From: an uncultured Bacillota bacterium
GTDB taxonomy: Bacteria; Bacillota; Clostridia; Lachnospirales; Lachnospiraceae
DNA: 64,000 nucleotides
Direction of reading: 5' to 3'
NCBI GenBank assembly: GCA_949291945.1
Contig: CASEXH010000019.1
Coordinates: forward strand, 1-64,000
The notes beneath the pieces were generated by a model. It was not told the origin of the DNA and ran no database searches. It was given only the letters and a program-made list of their open reading frames with translations. Made by a program: the position numbers and the translations under genes. This document shows positions 9,539 through 19,007 of this stretch, in pieces; position 1 is the first letter of the stretch, and each line of letters starts with the position of its first letter.

Positions 9539-11109
9539 TTTTATATCAGGCACTGTCGTCTTATCAGATTTTAGAATGTATCCTCCACCGTCAGGTATAT
9601 TACCCGGATAAAAAAGCGGTACTGATCCTGGGCAGCTATATTACAGAACGGATGCCCTGGTACAGGGAACTGGAAAGCAGGGGATTTTTTAACCAGGTCA
9701 TTCTTTTCCGTTTCGGAGGGTATAAAGGCACAGAGGAGGAGATCCTCCGTCAGGTGGAGGAAGAATACAAAAAGTCCATCCCTTATGCTCCGGAAGAATT
9801 TGACAAACTTCTCATCGCAGGGATCCATACCTATTTCCAGGTATGGCTTATATCCAGAGAAATACCCTTTGAGATGTTTGAGGATGGCAGCGGAGCCTTA
9901 AGCCGCCCCTGGATCCTGGCAGATATCCATAAAAAGTCTTCCCCTGCCAGGTATGCCCTCATTGAGAAATACCATCTTTACGATCACGAAAGTCCCTGGA
10001 TCACCAGAAAATATTGCGACATGAAGGCACAGCTTCCGGGATTTTCCGATGAAAAAGCTCAGGATTTTCAGGTTCTGGAAACCTTCCGGGATCTTTCCGG
10101 AAAGATTCAGGAGGAAATCCGCAGCCTGTTCCGCCTTCCCTGCCGGCAGGGAATCGAAGAGGAAGTTCTTTTTCTTACCCAGCAGTTTGCAAATCTGGGA
10201 CAACTTTCCCTGGAAGAGCAGAAAAGCATTTATCAGCATGTATTTACCTATTATCTGGAGGGAAAGAAGGTACTGATCAAGCCCCATCCTGACGATATCC
10301 TGTACTATTCCAGGCTCTTTCCCTACAGCAGGATCCTGGAAGGATCCTTTCCCGCAGAACTGCTTCCTTTTGTTTTTGAAAAGCTCCCCGAGAGCTTATG
10401 TACTGTCAGTTCCACAGGCGTCAATCAGATCCGGCAGGAATTTTCCCAAACGCTGATCTTCAATTCCCTTTATGAAAAAAGCTTTCACTGGGACAGTTCC
10501 TATTACACAGCTTTGTATCTGGCAGAACATCTTCTGGCAGACGGGATTTTATGTCATGGAGCGAATCAGGTCCAGCTGGAGAATCTGGCAAAGGTACACT
10601 GGCCCCGGGAAAAAGAACTGAAAATCGCTCAGGATCCGGAAGAATTGAAAGAGCAGAAAAGGATCCTCCAGATCCGGGATGACTTTCAGGAAAAACTCCG
10701 GGAAGAGACTGAATCTGGATATCCGGTTATCTCTCAGATTCCGGAGGTAAATTTCCTGGGTATCCTGTATCTGAATTCTGCAAAAAAGTACTCTATGTAT
10801 CAGCCGGGAGAGAAAGAAAAATTTTTCCGGATGGTCCCTTTCAGAATCCGGGAAAAAGAAAAATACCACACACTCTATTTTTATCCCATGAAAGACGAGG
10901 TGAGAAATATGGCAGAAAACTTCCGGGAAAAAGGGCTCCCAAGACAAGCGCCGGTCTCCATAGAGACCATGACAGACAGTCAGATCCGGATCTGTATGCT
11001 GGAAGGAATCCTGGCAGCTACAGAAAAACGCCTGCTGGAGTATATTGAAACAGAAAAAGAGCTGCGGGAAGAGCTGGAAAAACTGAAGCAGAAAGGCGAA
11101 AAACAGTGA
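9535..11109 (+). CDS. Sialyltransferase-like glycosyltransferase (GT52-type motifs)
   Basis: A 524-residue protein starting at an ATG that overlaps the previous stop by 4 nt. It shows the three short motifs of bacterial CMP-sugar glycosyltransferases in order: an acidic E-D-G (FEDGSGAL), an HP motif (LIKPHPDD) and a downstream Ser-Ser-Thr (VSSTGV). Enzymes of this fold transfer sialic acid or related ulosonic acids from CMP donors, which fits the KdsB-like CMP transferase in the same operon. The last 45 residues are a charged probable coiled coil. The assignment rests on motifs and context; overall similarity could not be tested. Confidence 0.6.
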   Translation: MILYQALSSYQILECILHRQVYYPDKKAVLILGSYITERMPWYRELESRGFFNQVILFRFGGYKGTEEEILRQVEEEYKKSIPYAPEEFDKLLIAGIHTYFQVWLISREIPFEMFEDGSGALSRPWILADIHKKSSPARYALIEKYHLYDHESPWITRKYCDMKAQLPGFSDEKAQDFQVLETFRDLSGKIQEEIRSLFRLPCRQGIEEEVLFLTQQFANLGQLSLEEQKSIYQHVFTYYLEGKKVLIKPHPDDILYYSRLFPYSRILEGSFPAELLPFVFEKLPESLCTVSSTGVNQIRQEFSQTLIFNSLYEKSFHWDSSYYTALYLAEHLLADGILCHGANQVQLENLAKVHWPREKELKIAQDPEELKEQKRILQIRDDFQEKLREETESGYPVISQIPEVNFLGILYLNSAKKYSMYQPGEKEKFFRMVPFRIREKEKYHTLYFYPMKDEVRNMAENFREKGLPRQAPVSIETMTDSQIRICMLEGILAATEKRLLEYIETEKELREELEKLKQKGEKQ

Positions 11110-11903
11110 AGCTGGACAGAAACCTGAAACTGCTCCTTTCCTCCGGAAAACCTGGAATCTCTGTTTTGGGTTCCTGTGTCATCGGCCATACCAGAAGGTG
11201 TTCCCGCACCGATGTGGAGCCTGGAGTCTGTATCAGCCAGGGCGTTCATCTGGAAACCGGCTTTCTGGGCTGCGGCAGTTTTATCGGAGAAAACACCCGG
11301 ATCCTTTTTACCAGTGAAATCGGACGATTTGTTACTATAGGGGAAAGCTGTCTCATTGGGGCCAGAATTTTGGAAACTCCGAATACTATCAGCACTTCTT
11401 ATCCTGTCCGGGAAAAAGATCTGCCCTGGTGCAGGGACTGGCTTCCGGTAAAAGATTCCTGGAAAGAGAAAGGTCCCATAGAAAGGACAGTTATTGGAAA
11501 TGACGTCTTTATCGGGGACCGGTGTGTGATCCCTCAGGGAATTCAGATAGGTGATGGAGCTCTACTTTACCCCGGAACAGTTCCAGGGGAAGACGTACCT
11601 CCCTATGGGATCCTGAGAGGAAATCCCGGACAGCTTACTGGATTTCGCTTTTCTCAGGAGGAAATCCGGCAGTTTCTTGAACTACGATGGTGGGACTGCG
11701 GCACCAGACTGATCAATGAAATACCGGCAAAGAAAAAGGAGCATATGTCTCTGGTTTTAGAAAAAATGAAAGAGCTGCAGGGGAAGACGCCCCCTCTTCC
11801 TAAAGGGGAAACCTGCTTATCCTTTCAACACAGAGAATATACTGGAATGATTTATCTTAAAGAAAAAAATCGGCAGACTCTGCTGCGGCAGTTTCCCGTA
11901 TAG
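11106..11903 (+). CDS. Hexapeptide-repeat (CatB-like) acyltransferase 1
   Basis: A 265-residue left-handed beta-helix acyltransferase. Hexapeptide turns run through the protein (GSFIGENTRI, IGNDVFIGDRCVI, IQIGDGALLYPGT) and the C-terminal part has the WWD motif common in CatB-like O-acetyltransferases. It starts with GTG overlapping the previous stop (GTGA). It probably acetylates a sugar hydroxyl or amino group of the operon's glycan using acetyl-CoA. The catalytic His usual near the NDV(W/F)IG loop is not obvious here, unlike in the next gene. Confidence 0.8.
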   Translation: MKLDRNLKLLLSSGKPGISVLGSCVIGHTRRCSRTDVEPGVCISQGVHLETGFLGCGSFIGENTRILFTSEIGRFVTIGESCLIGARILETPNTISTSYPVREKDLPWCRDWLPVKDSWKEKGPIERTVIGNDVFIGDRCVIPQGIQIGDGALLYPGTVPGEDVPPYGILRGNPGQLTGFRFSQEEIRQFLELRWWDCGTRLINEIPAKKKEHMSLVLEKMKELQGKTPPLPKGETCLSFQHREYTGMIYLKEKNRQTLLRQFPV

Positions 11904-11917
11904 AACAGGAGTGTCCT

Positions 11918-12715
11918 ATGAAAATAGATTCCAATTTCAGATTTCCTGCTGCTCAGGGCCAGGGACTTACTTTTACAGGAGAAGCCTCTCAGATCTGCTA
12001 TGCCTCCCTGGAAGACTGTCAGATTGAAGCGCCGGCAAGGTTCTGCTCCGGAGTAAAGATAGATGCCAGATCTGTAGGTGCTTTTTCTTTCTTTAATCAG
12101 AACTGCAGTCTCAGATATATCCAATCCATAGGAAGATTCTGCCTTTTTGCCCCGGAGGTGTTCGCAGGGGGAGCCGTCCATCCGGTAACTTCGGTCAGCA
12201 CTCATCTGCTGTTCCAGAACATGGACAATAGCTGGAATCAGGATTTTCATACTTTTCCGGAGGATTCCGGCTATCTGAAAAATCTTGTCCGTTATCAGAA
12301 GGAACATGAATTTCTGAAAAAAACCAGGATTTCCATCGGAAATGATGTGTGGGTGGGCAGCCGGGCAATTCTCATGCGGGGAATCCATATCGGAGACGGA
12401 GCAGTGATCGGAGCAGGGGCTGTAGTGACCAGAGATGTAGAACCCTATACCATTGTTGGAGGAGTGCCTGCCCGTCCTATACGGAAAAGGTTTTCTGATA
12501 AAGTCATTGAAAAACTGGAAGAGATCCGGTGGTGGGATTACGGTCCCGATATTTTAAAAGGACTGGATCTTAACCATCCGGAAGAAGCCGTAAAATACCT
12601 GGAGGAGAGAGCCGCCCGGGGATTTCCCCTCTATACTCCGGATAAATTTCTTTTTCACCCAAAGGAAGGAACCATTGAAAGGGCAGAAGGAAAAGTTCTT
12701 TTATATAAACTTTAG
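11918..12715 (+). CDS. Hexapeptide-repeat (CatB-like) acyltransferase 2
   Basis: A 265-residue paralogue of the preceding gene, with a more canonical C-terminal half: IGNDVWVGSRAILMRG, IGDGAVIGAGAVVTRDV and GGVPARPIRKRF, followed by IRWWDYG. This is the classic xenobiotic/sugar O-acetyltransferase (LbH-XAT) signature. A GGAG site precedes the ATG. Two adjacent, similarly sized acyltransferases suggest two distinct acyl substitutions on the exported glycan, which is an inference. Confidence 0.85.
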   Translation: MKIDSNFRFPAAQGQGLTFTGEASQICYASLEDCQIEAPARFCSGVKIDARSVGAFSFFNQNCSLRYIQSIGRFCLFAPEVFAGGAVHPVTSVSTHLLFQNMDNSWNQDFHTFPEDSGYLKNLVRYQKEHEFLKKTRISIGNDVWVGSRAILMRGIHIGDGAVIGAGAVVTRDVEPYTIVGGVPARPIRKRFSDKVIEKLEEIRWWDYGPDILKGLDLNHPEEAVKYLEERAARGFPLYTPDKFLFHPKEGTIERAEGKVLLYKL

Positions 12716-12732
12716 AACAGGAGGAATGGAAA

Positions 12733-13470
12733 ATGCGAGCAGTAGGGATTATTCCCGCAAGATACGGATCGTCCCGGCTTCCGGGCAAGCCTTTGCTGGA
12801 TATTAACGGAAAGCCTATGATCCAGCATGTTTATGAACGGGCCCAAAAGGTGGAAAACCTGGAAGAGATCTGGGTAGCTACAGACAGTCGGAAGATCCTC
12901 CGGTTCTGCGAAGATCAGGATATTCCTGCTGTCCTTACCAAGGATACCCATCGCTGTGCCGCCCACCGGCTCCAGGAAGCCTCCCGGCAGATCCCGGCAG
13001 ATTTCTATGTACAGATCAACGGGGACGAGCCTCTGATCTCCTGGGAAAATATTTCTGCAGCAGTCCCTGTAAGGCTCCCTAAAGAGCCGGAGTTCGGCAC
13101 CAATATCATTATGCCCATAACCAGTCCGGCAGAAGTCCTGGATCCTACCAATATCAAGGTGGTTTTTGACCGGGAAAAAAGAGCCCTGTATCTGTCCAGA
13201 ATTCCCATTCCCTATCCATACGGGTCCCTTGGCTGTATTTATTATAAGCACGTAGGGATCATCGGCTACAGCAGAGGTATGCTGGACTTCTATAAAAATT
13301 CAGACCCCGGCCCTCTGGAACTGGCGGAAGGCATTGATACACTCCGGTTTCTGGACTATGGAAAGCCTCTGTATCTGATCCCGGTAGTCAAAGGAGAGAG
13401 CCTGTCCGTAGATACCTTAAAGGATCTGGAGGAGGTGCGGAAAAGGTCGAAAAACCGGGAACTTAGTTGA
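12733..13470 (+). CDS. kdsB: CMP-Kdo synthetase-like cytidylyltransferase
   Basis: A 245-residue protein matching KdsB in length and motif order: IIPARYGSSRLPGKPL nucleotide loop, WVATDS, INGDEPLI (metal site) and YKHVGIIGY. KdsB activates Kdo, or a close ulosonic acid, with CTP. A Kdo-type activator in a Gram-positive background is unusual because there is no lipid A. It makes sense here with the KdsC-like phosphatase, the DRE-TIM aldolase and the CMP-sugar transferase of the same operon. An AGGAGG site precedes the ATG. Family confidence is high; the exact sugar is uncertain. Confidence 0.88.
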   Translation: MRAVGIIPARYGSSRLPGKPLLDINGKPMIQHVYERAQKVENLEEIWVATDSRKILRFCEDQDIPAVLTKDTHRCAAHRLQEASRQIPADFYVQINGDEPLISWENISAAVPVRLPKEPEFGTNIIMPITSPAEVLDPTNIKVVFDREKRALYLSRIPIPYPYGSLGCIYYKHVGIIGYSRGMLDFYKNSDPGPLELAEGIDTLRFLDYGKPLYLIPVVKGESLSVDTLKDLEEVRKRSKNRELS

Positions 13471-13549
13471 ATTTTCTCCCGTTATGTGCTAAATTATCCT
13501 TCATAGGAATTGGAAAAAAATGGTAATTTAAGCACAGTGGGAATACATA

Positions 13550-13892
13550 ATGGTGCGTAAATATCAGAAGCAGAATGTGTATGAAGCTCTGATGGACCGC
13601 TTTAAGCTTCTTTTTGAAGAGTTTGACAATATCTATGTGTCTTTTTCCGGAGGCAAGGACAGCGGTCTGCTTTTAATCCAGGGTCGTTTTTATAGGCAAG
13701 ATTCCGGATAATACGGATGACATCAAATCCAGCAAGGATATTCCAAGCTGGAAACGGATGTGCTACTGCATTTTGAAAAATGACCACACCTGCCGCTTTA
13801 TGGGCTTTGGCCTTACCAGGCAGCAGCAAAAGAGGGTAGATGTGATCCGGGAAAAATACAAAAGTCTGGAGGAAATAGAATATGGAGTATAA
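13550..13892 (+). pseudogene. Broken ibrA-like (PAPS-reductase-family, DUF3440-type) gene
   Basis: The first about 40 codons encode an intact adenine-nucleotide PP-loop start (VSFSGGKDSGLLL). The frame then stops at about 13713. A different frame resumes with GKIPDNTDDIKSSKDIPSWK and runs through CYCILKNDH to the stop at 13892, which resembles the C-terminal end of IbrA/DUF3440 proteins. The whole middle, several hundred codons in intact relatives, is missing, with the junction near 13670-13700. It overlaps the start of the ibrB-like gene, the usual partner order. I read it as a deletion remnant. Confidence 0.72.
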
Positions 13893-14409
13893 AAGTCCTG
13901 CATACCATGTGATCCCAGTACCGGTGGAGAAGATCAAGCCCAATACATACAATCCCAACGCTGTGGCTCCCCCGGAAATGAAGCTGCTGTACGAGAGTAT
14001 CAAAGCTGACGGCTATACTATGCCCATTGTCTGTTATTATGTGAAAGCCCAGGACGAGTATATTATCGTAGACGGCTTTCACCGTTACCGGGTAATCACA
14101 GAACACAAGGATATCTATGAGCGGGAGCATGGCATGCTGCCGGTATCCGTGATCAACAAACCTATCGACCAGCGAATGGCCAGCACTATCCGCCACAACC
14201 GGGCAAGAGGAAGCCATGATGTAGACCTCATGAGCAATATTGTAAAGGAGCTTCATGAACTTGGCCGCTCCAACGCCTGGATTTCCAAACATCTGGGTAT
14301 GGATAAGGATGAGATCCTGCGCCTGAAGCAGATCACCGGTCTGGCGGCTCTGTTTAAAGATGTGAAATTCGGCAAAGCATGGGTTCCGGTAGAGGAAGAA
14401 GAACCATAA
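13882..14409 (+). CDS. IbrB-like ParB/sulfiredoxin-fold protein
   Basis: A 175-residue protein with the ParB N-terminal fold motifs: IKPNTYNPN near the start, VDGFHRYRV in the middle and TIRHNRARG, followed by a helix-turn-helix-like segment (WISKHLGMDKDEI). IbrB proteins pair with IbrA PAPS-reductase-like proteins; here the partner upstream is deleted, leaving this reading frame intact. It may be functionally orphaned. An AGGA site about 9 nt before the ATG sits inside the end of the ibrA remnant. Confidence 0.75.
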   Translation: MEYKSPAYHVIPVPVEKIKPNTYNPNAVAPPEMKLLYESIKADGYTMPIVCYYVKAQDEYIIVDGFHRYRVITEHKDIYEREHGMLPVSVINKPIDQRMASTIRHNRARGSHDVDLMSNIVKELHELGRSNAWISKHLGMDKDEILRLKQITGLAALFKDVKFGKAWVPVEEEEP

Positions 14410-14439
14410 CCTGTATAAGATAATTTGCGACCGCCTACA

Positions 14440-14464
14440 ATACTAGCTGCACAGCGGCTAGTAT
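14440..14464. terminator. Perfect inverted repeat before the GH31 gene
   Basis: ATACTAGC (14440-14447) and GCTAGTAT (14457-14464) form an 8-bp stem with a 9-nt loop. There is no long T-run, so it may be a weak terminator of the ibr remnant or an operator for the glycosidase gene 43 bp downstream. Confidence 0.4.
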
Positions 14465-14507
14465 ATCATAAAACCGGTTTTAAAGCAAAAAGAAGGAGGA
14501 AAACTCT

Positions 14508-17009
14508 ATGAAAGTCTGTTTAAAGGCTGTTGCCGTAACACAACAGGATTCTTATTTTACTGTTCAGACCGATAGTGTCCCCATACGCATCTGGTTCCTT
14601 ACAGACCAGATCCTGCGTATCCGTGCAGGATTTGACGGCGACTTTGCAGAGGAGTCCTACAGTCTCGTTACCACCGCCTGGGAAGACCGTATGGATGAAT
14701 TTATGAAGGATTACAGAAAGCGTATCCCCGTGGCACAGGCCATTCTGACAGATAAGGAAAAAAAGGCGGTGCTTCAGGGAAAAGAGCTGAAAGTAGTCGT
14801 GGAAAAAGATCCCTTCCGCATTTGTGTCTATGATCAGGAAGGTACTCAGCTCCACGCAGATATTGTAGATCTGGCCTACATGGAAGACAGCAACCGCCGC
14901 AGGATCCATACCAGCGAGATCAGCCCTGAAGATTGTTTCTACGGCTTTGGAGAAAAGAGCGGGGAATTTAACAAAGCCCAGAAATTTATGGGAATGAGCC
15001 CTAAAGATGCTATGGGATATAATCCCAAGGAGACAGATTCCCTGTATAAGCATATTCCCTTTTACATCAAGCTGAACCGGAACACAAAAAAAGCCGTGGG
15101 TTATTTTTATCATAACACCTATGAATGTGACTTTGATATGGGAAGGGAAAAGAGCAATTACTGGAAAATGCACAGTCGTTACCGGGCAGACGGAGGAGAT
15201 ATCGATCTGTTTCTGATCAGCGGTCCTTCTATACGCCAGGTGATTGAACGGTATACTGATCTCACCGGTAAATCGGCGATGCTGCCCAAATCAGCCCTGG
15301 GATATCTGGGCTCTTCCATGTATTATCCGGAGCTGGAGGCAGACTGTGACGATGCCATTTCAGAATTTATCGACACTACAAAAGAAGAGGGAATTCCTGT
15401 AGACGGGTTCCAGCTTTCTTCGGGATACTGTGCCGTTGACACAGAAGAAGGGGTAAAGCGCTGCACCTTTACCTGGAATAAAAAACGTTTTAAAGATCCG
15501 AAAGACTTTTTTGCCCAGATGAAGAAAAGAGGAGTCTGCGTGTCCCCAAATGTAAAACCGGGAATGCTTCTGGTCCATCCAAAGCTGGAAGAGATGAAAG
15601 AGAAAAATATGTTCATCAAGGCAAGCGAAAGTGATGAACCAGGGATCGGAACCTGGTGGGGCGGAAAAGGCATGTTCGTGGATTTCACAAAGGATTCCAC
15701 AAGAGAAAACTGGAAAGCGCTCCTGAAAGAAAATGTTCTGGAATACGGCACAAGTTCTGTGTGGAATGACAACTGCGAGTATGACAGTCTCATTGATAAA
15801 GACTGCCGCTGCAGCTTTGAGGGAAAAGGAGGCACCATCGGACAGTTAAAATCTGTAATGTCCAATATTATGTGCCATATTACCGGAGAAGCGATCCATG
15901 AAACCTTTGAGAATACCAGGCCTTATATCGTATGCCGTTCCGGACACTGCGGCATTCAGCGCTACGCCCAGACCTGGGCCGGGGATAATCTCACCTGCTG
16001 GGATTCTCTGAAATATAATATTGCCACGATCCTGGGCATGAGCTTAAGCGGTGTAGCCAACCAGGGCTGCGACATCGGCGGGTTCTACGGCCCGGCTCCT
16101 GAGGCAGAGCTTCTGGTAAGATGGATCCAGAACGGAATCTTCCAGCCAAGATTTTCTATCCATTCTACCAATACAGACAATACTGTAACAGAGCCCTGGA
16201 TGTACAGCAACTGTACTGACTATATCCGGAAAGCTATCCGATTCCGTTATCGTCTCTTCCCCTATCTCTATTCTCTTATGGAGAGGGCTCATGAGACAGG
16301 CCTTCCTATTATGGAGCCAATGTGCAGCGCTTTCCAGAACGATCCGGCATGCTATGAGGAAGGAGTAGACTTTATGCTGGGAGATTCTCTTATGGTAGCC
16401 AATGTGGTAGAAAAAAGTGCCAAGACCAGAAAAGTCTATTTCCCCAAAGAAAACCGTTTCTTTGATTTTTATACCAGAATGCCCTATGAAGGCGGGGAGA
16501 CTGCAGAACTGGATGTAGACCTTGGAAGCATACCTCTGTTTATCAAAAGCGGCGGCGTGATTCCTATGGCCCTTAATCAGATGGATAATTTTTCTACCCA
16601 GACTGTAACCGGGCTTTCCATCCTCTGTGAGGCAGGGCGTGACGGCGCATTCACATTATACGAGGACGATGGCCTTACTATGGACTATGAAAAGGGAGCA
16701 TACCTGAAAACATTTATTACCATGAAAGCAGGAGAGCAGACTTCCCTTACTTTCCGCAATGAAGGAAACTATGACACTGCTGTGGAAGATATGCAGATTG
16801 ATATGATCCACAGAGAGAAGTCCCCTTATTGGGTAACTGTAGACGGCAAAGAAGTACCGCATTTCCTTCACAGGAAAAAATTTGAGGCAGCGGACTTTGG
16901 CTGGTATTACAGCCAGAGACTGAAATCTGTTCAGATCAAATATCCAAATCCCAAAAAGGATTATCAGGTAGTGGTTTCCTTTGAACAGTTTGATCTTATC
17001 GGAATGTAA
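14508..17009 (+). CDS. Glycoside hydrolase family 31 (alpha-glucosidase/alpha-xylosidase type)
   Basis: An 833-residue enzyme with the GH31 layout: an N-terminal beta domain (DCFYGFGEKSG), a (beta/alpha)8 barrel with the nucleophile region WNDNCEYDS, a probable acid/base in TWAGDN, and C-terminal beta domains (LYEDDG). It hydrolyses alpha-linked hexose or xylose from oligosaccharides. There is no signal peptide, so it is cytoplasmic and probably acts on imported sugars. AAGGAGG precedes the ATG. It has no obvious operon partner; a stem-loop lies just upstream. The exact linkage specificity cannot be read from sequence. Confidence 0.9.
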   Translation: MKVCLKAVAVTQQDSYFTVQTDSVPIRIWFLTDQILRIRAGFDGDFAEESYSLVTTAWEDRMDEFMKDYRKRIPVAQAILTDKEKKAVLQGKELKVVVEKDPFRICVYDQEGTQLHADIVDLAYMEDSNRRRIHTSEISPEDCFYGFGEKSGEFNKAQKFMGMSPKDAMGYNPKETDSLYKHIPFYIKLNRNTKKAVGYFYHNTYECDFDMGREKSNYWKMHSRYRADGGDIDLFLISGPSIRQVIERYTDLTGKSAMLPKSALGYLGSSMYYPELEADCDDAISEFIDTTKEEGIPVDGFQLSSGYCAVDTEEGVKRCTFTWNKKRFKDPKDFFAQMKKRGVCVSPNVKPGMLLVHPKLEEMKEKNMFIKASESDEPGIGTWWGGKGMFVDFTKDSTRENWKALLKENVLEYGTSSVWNDNCEYDSLIDKDCRCSFEGKGGTIGQLKSVMSNIMCHITGEAIHETFENTRPYIVCRSGHCGIQRYAQTWAGDNLTCWDSLKYNIATILGMSLSGVANQGCDIGGFYGPAPEAELLVRWIQNGIFQPRFSIHSTNTDNTVTEPWMYSNCTDYIRKAIRFRYRLFPYLYSLMERAHETGLPIMEPMCSAFQNDPACYEEGVDFMLGDSLMVANVVEKSAKTRKVYFPKENRFFDFYTRMPYEGGETAELDVDLGSIPLFIKSGGVIPMALNQMDNFSTQTVTGLSILCEAGRDGAFTLYEDDGLTMDYEKGAYLKTFITMKAGEQTSLTFRNEGNYDTAVEDMQIDMIHREKSPYWVTVDGKEVPHFLHRKKFEAADFGWYYSQRLKSVQIKYPNPKKDYQVVVSFEQFDLIGM

Positions 17010-17102
17010 GAATCCTGCACTTTCCCTGGGAATTCCTTCCCTCATGGGACTTATATAATACAAGCCTGACAGATTTCTTCTGAAAGGATAGAAGATGGGC
17101 TG

Positions 17103-18167
17103 CTAATCTATTTTTTCCCGCAATGTTACAGCCTTAGAAGCAGCCCGCCTTCTGGCATCGCTTAATTTGGCATAGTGTTTTTTCGTTGTATTGACGTCTG
17201 CATGCCCCAGAACATCCGCCACCAGATAAATATCCCCTGTTTCCCGGTAAAGAGCCGTTCCGTAGGTACTGCGGAGTTTGTGGGGGGTAATGGTTTTGGC
17301 GGAGATGGCAGAAGCATATTTCTTTACCATCTTTTCTACAGCATCTACGCTGATCCTTCTTCTCTGGCCGGAGAGAAAGAGAGCGTCTTCATGGCCGGAG
17401 AGGGGAGTGATAGCATTTCTGGAAATTTCCAGATAGTCTTTTAATGCCTTTTCTACCTCCTCCCCGAAATAGACGATCATTTCATTTCCTCCCTTTCGGA
17501 GTATCCGGATTCCATTATTTTTAAAATCAATGTCAGAAATATTCAGACCCACCAGTTCCGAAACACGAACGCCTGTTCCCAGAAGGAGTGTGACAATGGC
17601 AATGTCCCGGTACTTTTGCTTGTTATAGTGATAAAGTTTCACTCCGGTAAGCTGATTTCCATAATTTTCTATATAGTCCAGAAGACTGGCTACCTCGTCA
17701 GGATCCAGCTGGATAATAGCTTTTTCCTTAATTTTCGGCATATCTACAAGACGCACCGGGTTAGACGGTAATAACTGCCTTTTACACAGATAATCGTAAA
17801 AGCTCCGCAGACAGGACATTTTCCTGGCTATGCCAGTACGGGAATTGGTTTCCAGCTTGTTGTCCGGAGCCTTGTAGGCTTTGAGGTATTCCTGGAATTC
17901 CTCAAAATCCACAGGCTGGAGGCTGGAAAGATTCTGGATAGAAATATCAGACATAGGCCTGGACATTAAAGCAGGATTTGATTCCTGAAGGAACCGGAAG
18001 AAAACCCGCAGATCATAGGCATAGGACAAACGGGTTTTGTCTGAGGTGGTCGGTTCCTTGGCTCGGAAATAATCCTTGACATATGGAGGAAGTTCCTGAA
18101 GAAATTCCCGGAGTTTTACTGTATTTTCAATTTTTTCCTGTTCACGATAGGTCATTGGCTTTGCCAT
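17103..18167 (-). CDS. Tyrosine site-specific recombinase (XerC/D-like)
   Basis: A 354-residue integrase-family protein. I start at the ATG preceded by TGGAGGG, 14 codons inside the longest open frame. The N-terminal SAM-like DNA-binding domain spans about residues 25-140. The catalytic domain shows GTGVRVSEL (Arg), HKLRSTYG (His-x-x-Arg), LGHADVNTT (His) and KHYAK (nucleophile Tyr), so it looks active. There are no neighbouring excisionase or att-like repeats, so a chromosomal Xer-like recombinase is as likely as a remnant of a mobile element. Confidence 0.88.
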   Translation of the reverse strand: MAKPMTYREQEKIENTVKLREFLQELPPYVKDYFRAKEPTTSDKTRLSYAYDLRVFFRFLQESNPALMSRPMSDISIQNLSSLQPVDFEEFQEYLKAYKAPDNKLETNSRTGIARKMSCLRSFYDYLCKRQLLPSNPVRLVDMPKIKEKAIIQLDPDEVASLLDYIENYGNQLTGVKLYHYNKQKYRDIAIVTLLLGTGVRVSELVGLNISDIDFKNNGIRILRKGGNEMIVYFGEEVEKALKDYLEISRNAITPLSGHEDALFLSGQRRRISVDAVEKMVKKYASAISAKTITPHKLRSTYGTALYRETGDIYLVADVLGHADVNTTKKHYAKLSDARRRAASKAVTLREKID

Positions 18168-18381
18168 AAAATCCCTCCAAAAATGCTTGTTTTGAGAGTA
18201 GTTTATCACAGATTTCGGAAAAAAGCCAGACTTTTTCGGATAAATCTGTATTTGTCCGCTAAACTAATTCCATTCGGAAAAAGGCTTTTCCAGTCTTCCA
18301 AACCTGCAAGACGCTGATTTTTTCTGAAAAAGCCTGTCCCTTATTTTTTGATCATAATAATAAATGTATTACTCTTTTATC

Positions 18382-18849
18382 CTATATACGGTCTTTTTTA
18401 TGCTTAAAAGTATTTTCATCCAGCAAGATCGTAAAAGGCCCTTCATTTACCAGGGAAACTTTCATTTTTGCTCCGAAGACGCCGGTCTGGACTACAGGTA
18501 CAGTCTCCCGGATCTTCTGGATCATATATTCATAAAGTTCCTCTGCCATCTGGGGATCCCCTGCCTCCACAAAGCTGGGTCGGTTTCCTTTTCTGCAGTT
18601 TGCATACAAAGTAAACTGGGAAACCAGCAGAATCTCTCCCTTTACATCAGCCAGGGAAAGATTTGTTTTTCCCTCACTGTCCTCGAAAATACGGAGGTTT
18701 ACCATCTTTTTTATATATTGATCAGCAGTCTGGCGGGTATCTTCCTGGCTGATTCCCACCAGAACCAGAAATCCCTTCCCGATTTTTCCCACACATTGCC
18801 CTTCTACTTCCACAGAAGCGCTGCTGACCTTCTGAATCACCAATTTCAT
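18382..18849 (-). CDS. dtd: D-aminoacyl-tRNA deacylase
   Basis: A 155-residue Dtd with the conserved SQFTLYA active-site segment and the NEGPFT motif near the C terminus, which together form the D-amino-acid-specific pocket. It removes D-amino acids mischarged on tRNA. The length is typical. A GGACAGG-type site precedes the ATG. It is transcribed on its own, convergent with nothing close; the 214 bp to the recombinase gene hold a long imperfect stem (AGGCTTTT / AAAAAGCCT) but no gene. Confidence 0.93.
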   Translation of the reverse strand: MKLVIQKVSSASVEVEGQCVGKIGKGFLVLVGISQEDTRQTADQYIKKMVNLRIFEDSEGKTNLSLADVKGEILLVSQFTLYANCRKGNRPSFVEAGDPQMAEELYEYMIQKIRETVPVVQTGVFGAKMKVSLVNEGPFTILLDENTFKHKKDRI

Positions 18850-19007
18850 TATCCTGTCCTCTTTTCCTTATTATGATGTTGTCTAGTATATCATAAATAA
18901 GGATTGGAAAAAAGATTTCTTTTTTGCCGTTTCTGTGGTATGATTCATAAGGTCTGTAAAAAGAAAAGATATGAATCGGAATATCATTACTGAAAGGAAC
19001 AAAATAT

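Noticed and set aside
17010-17102. TATAAT near 17053 as a promoter of a + strand gene
   Set aside because: Only a three-codon ORF follows before the convergent recombinase gene; nothing is there to express.
17103-18167. Recombinase as integrase of the 49-64 kb element
   Set aside because: It lies over 30 kb away, separated by conserved housekeeping genes, with no matching repeats.
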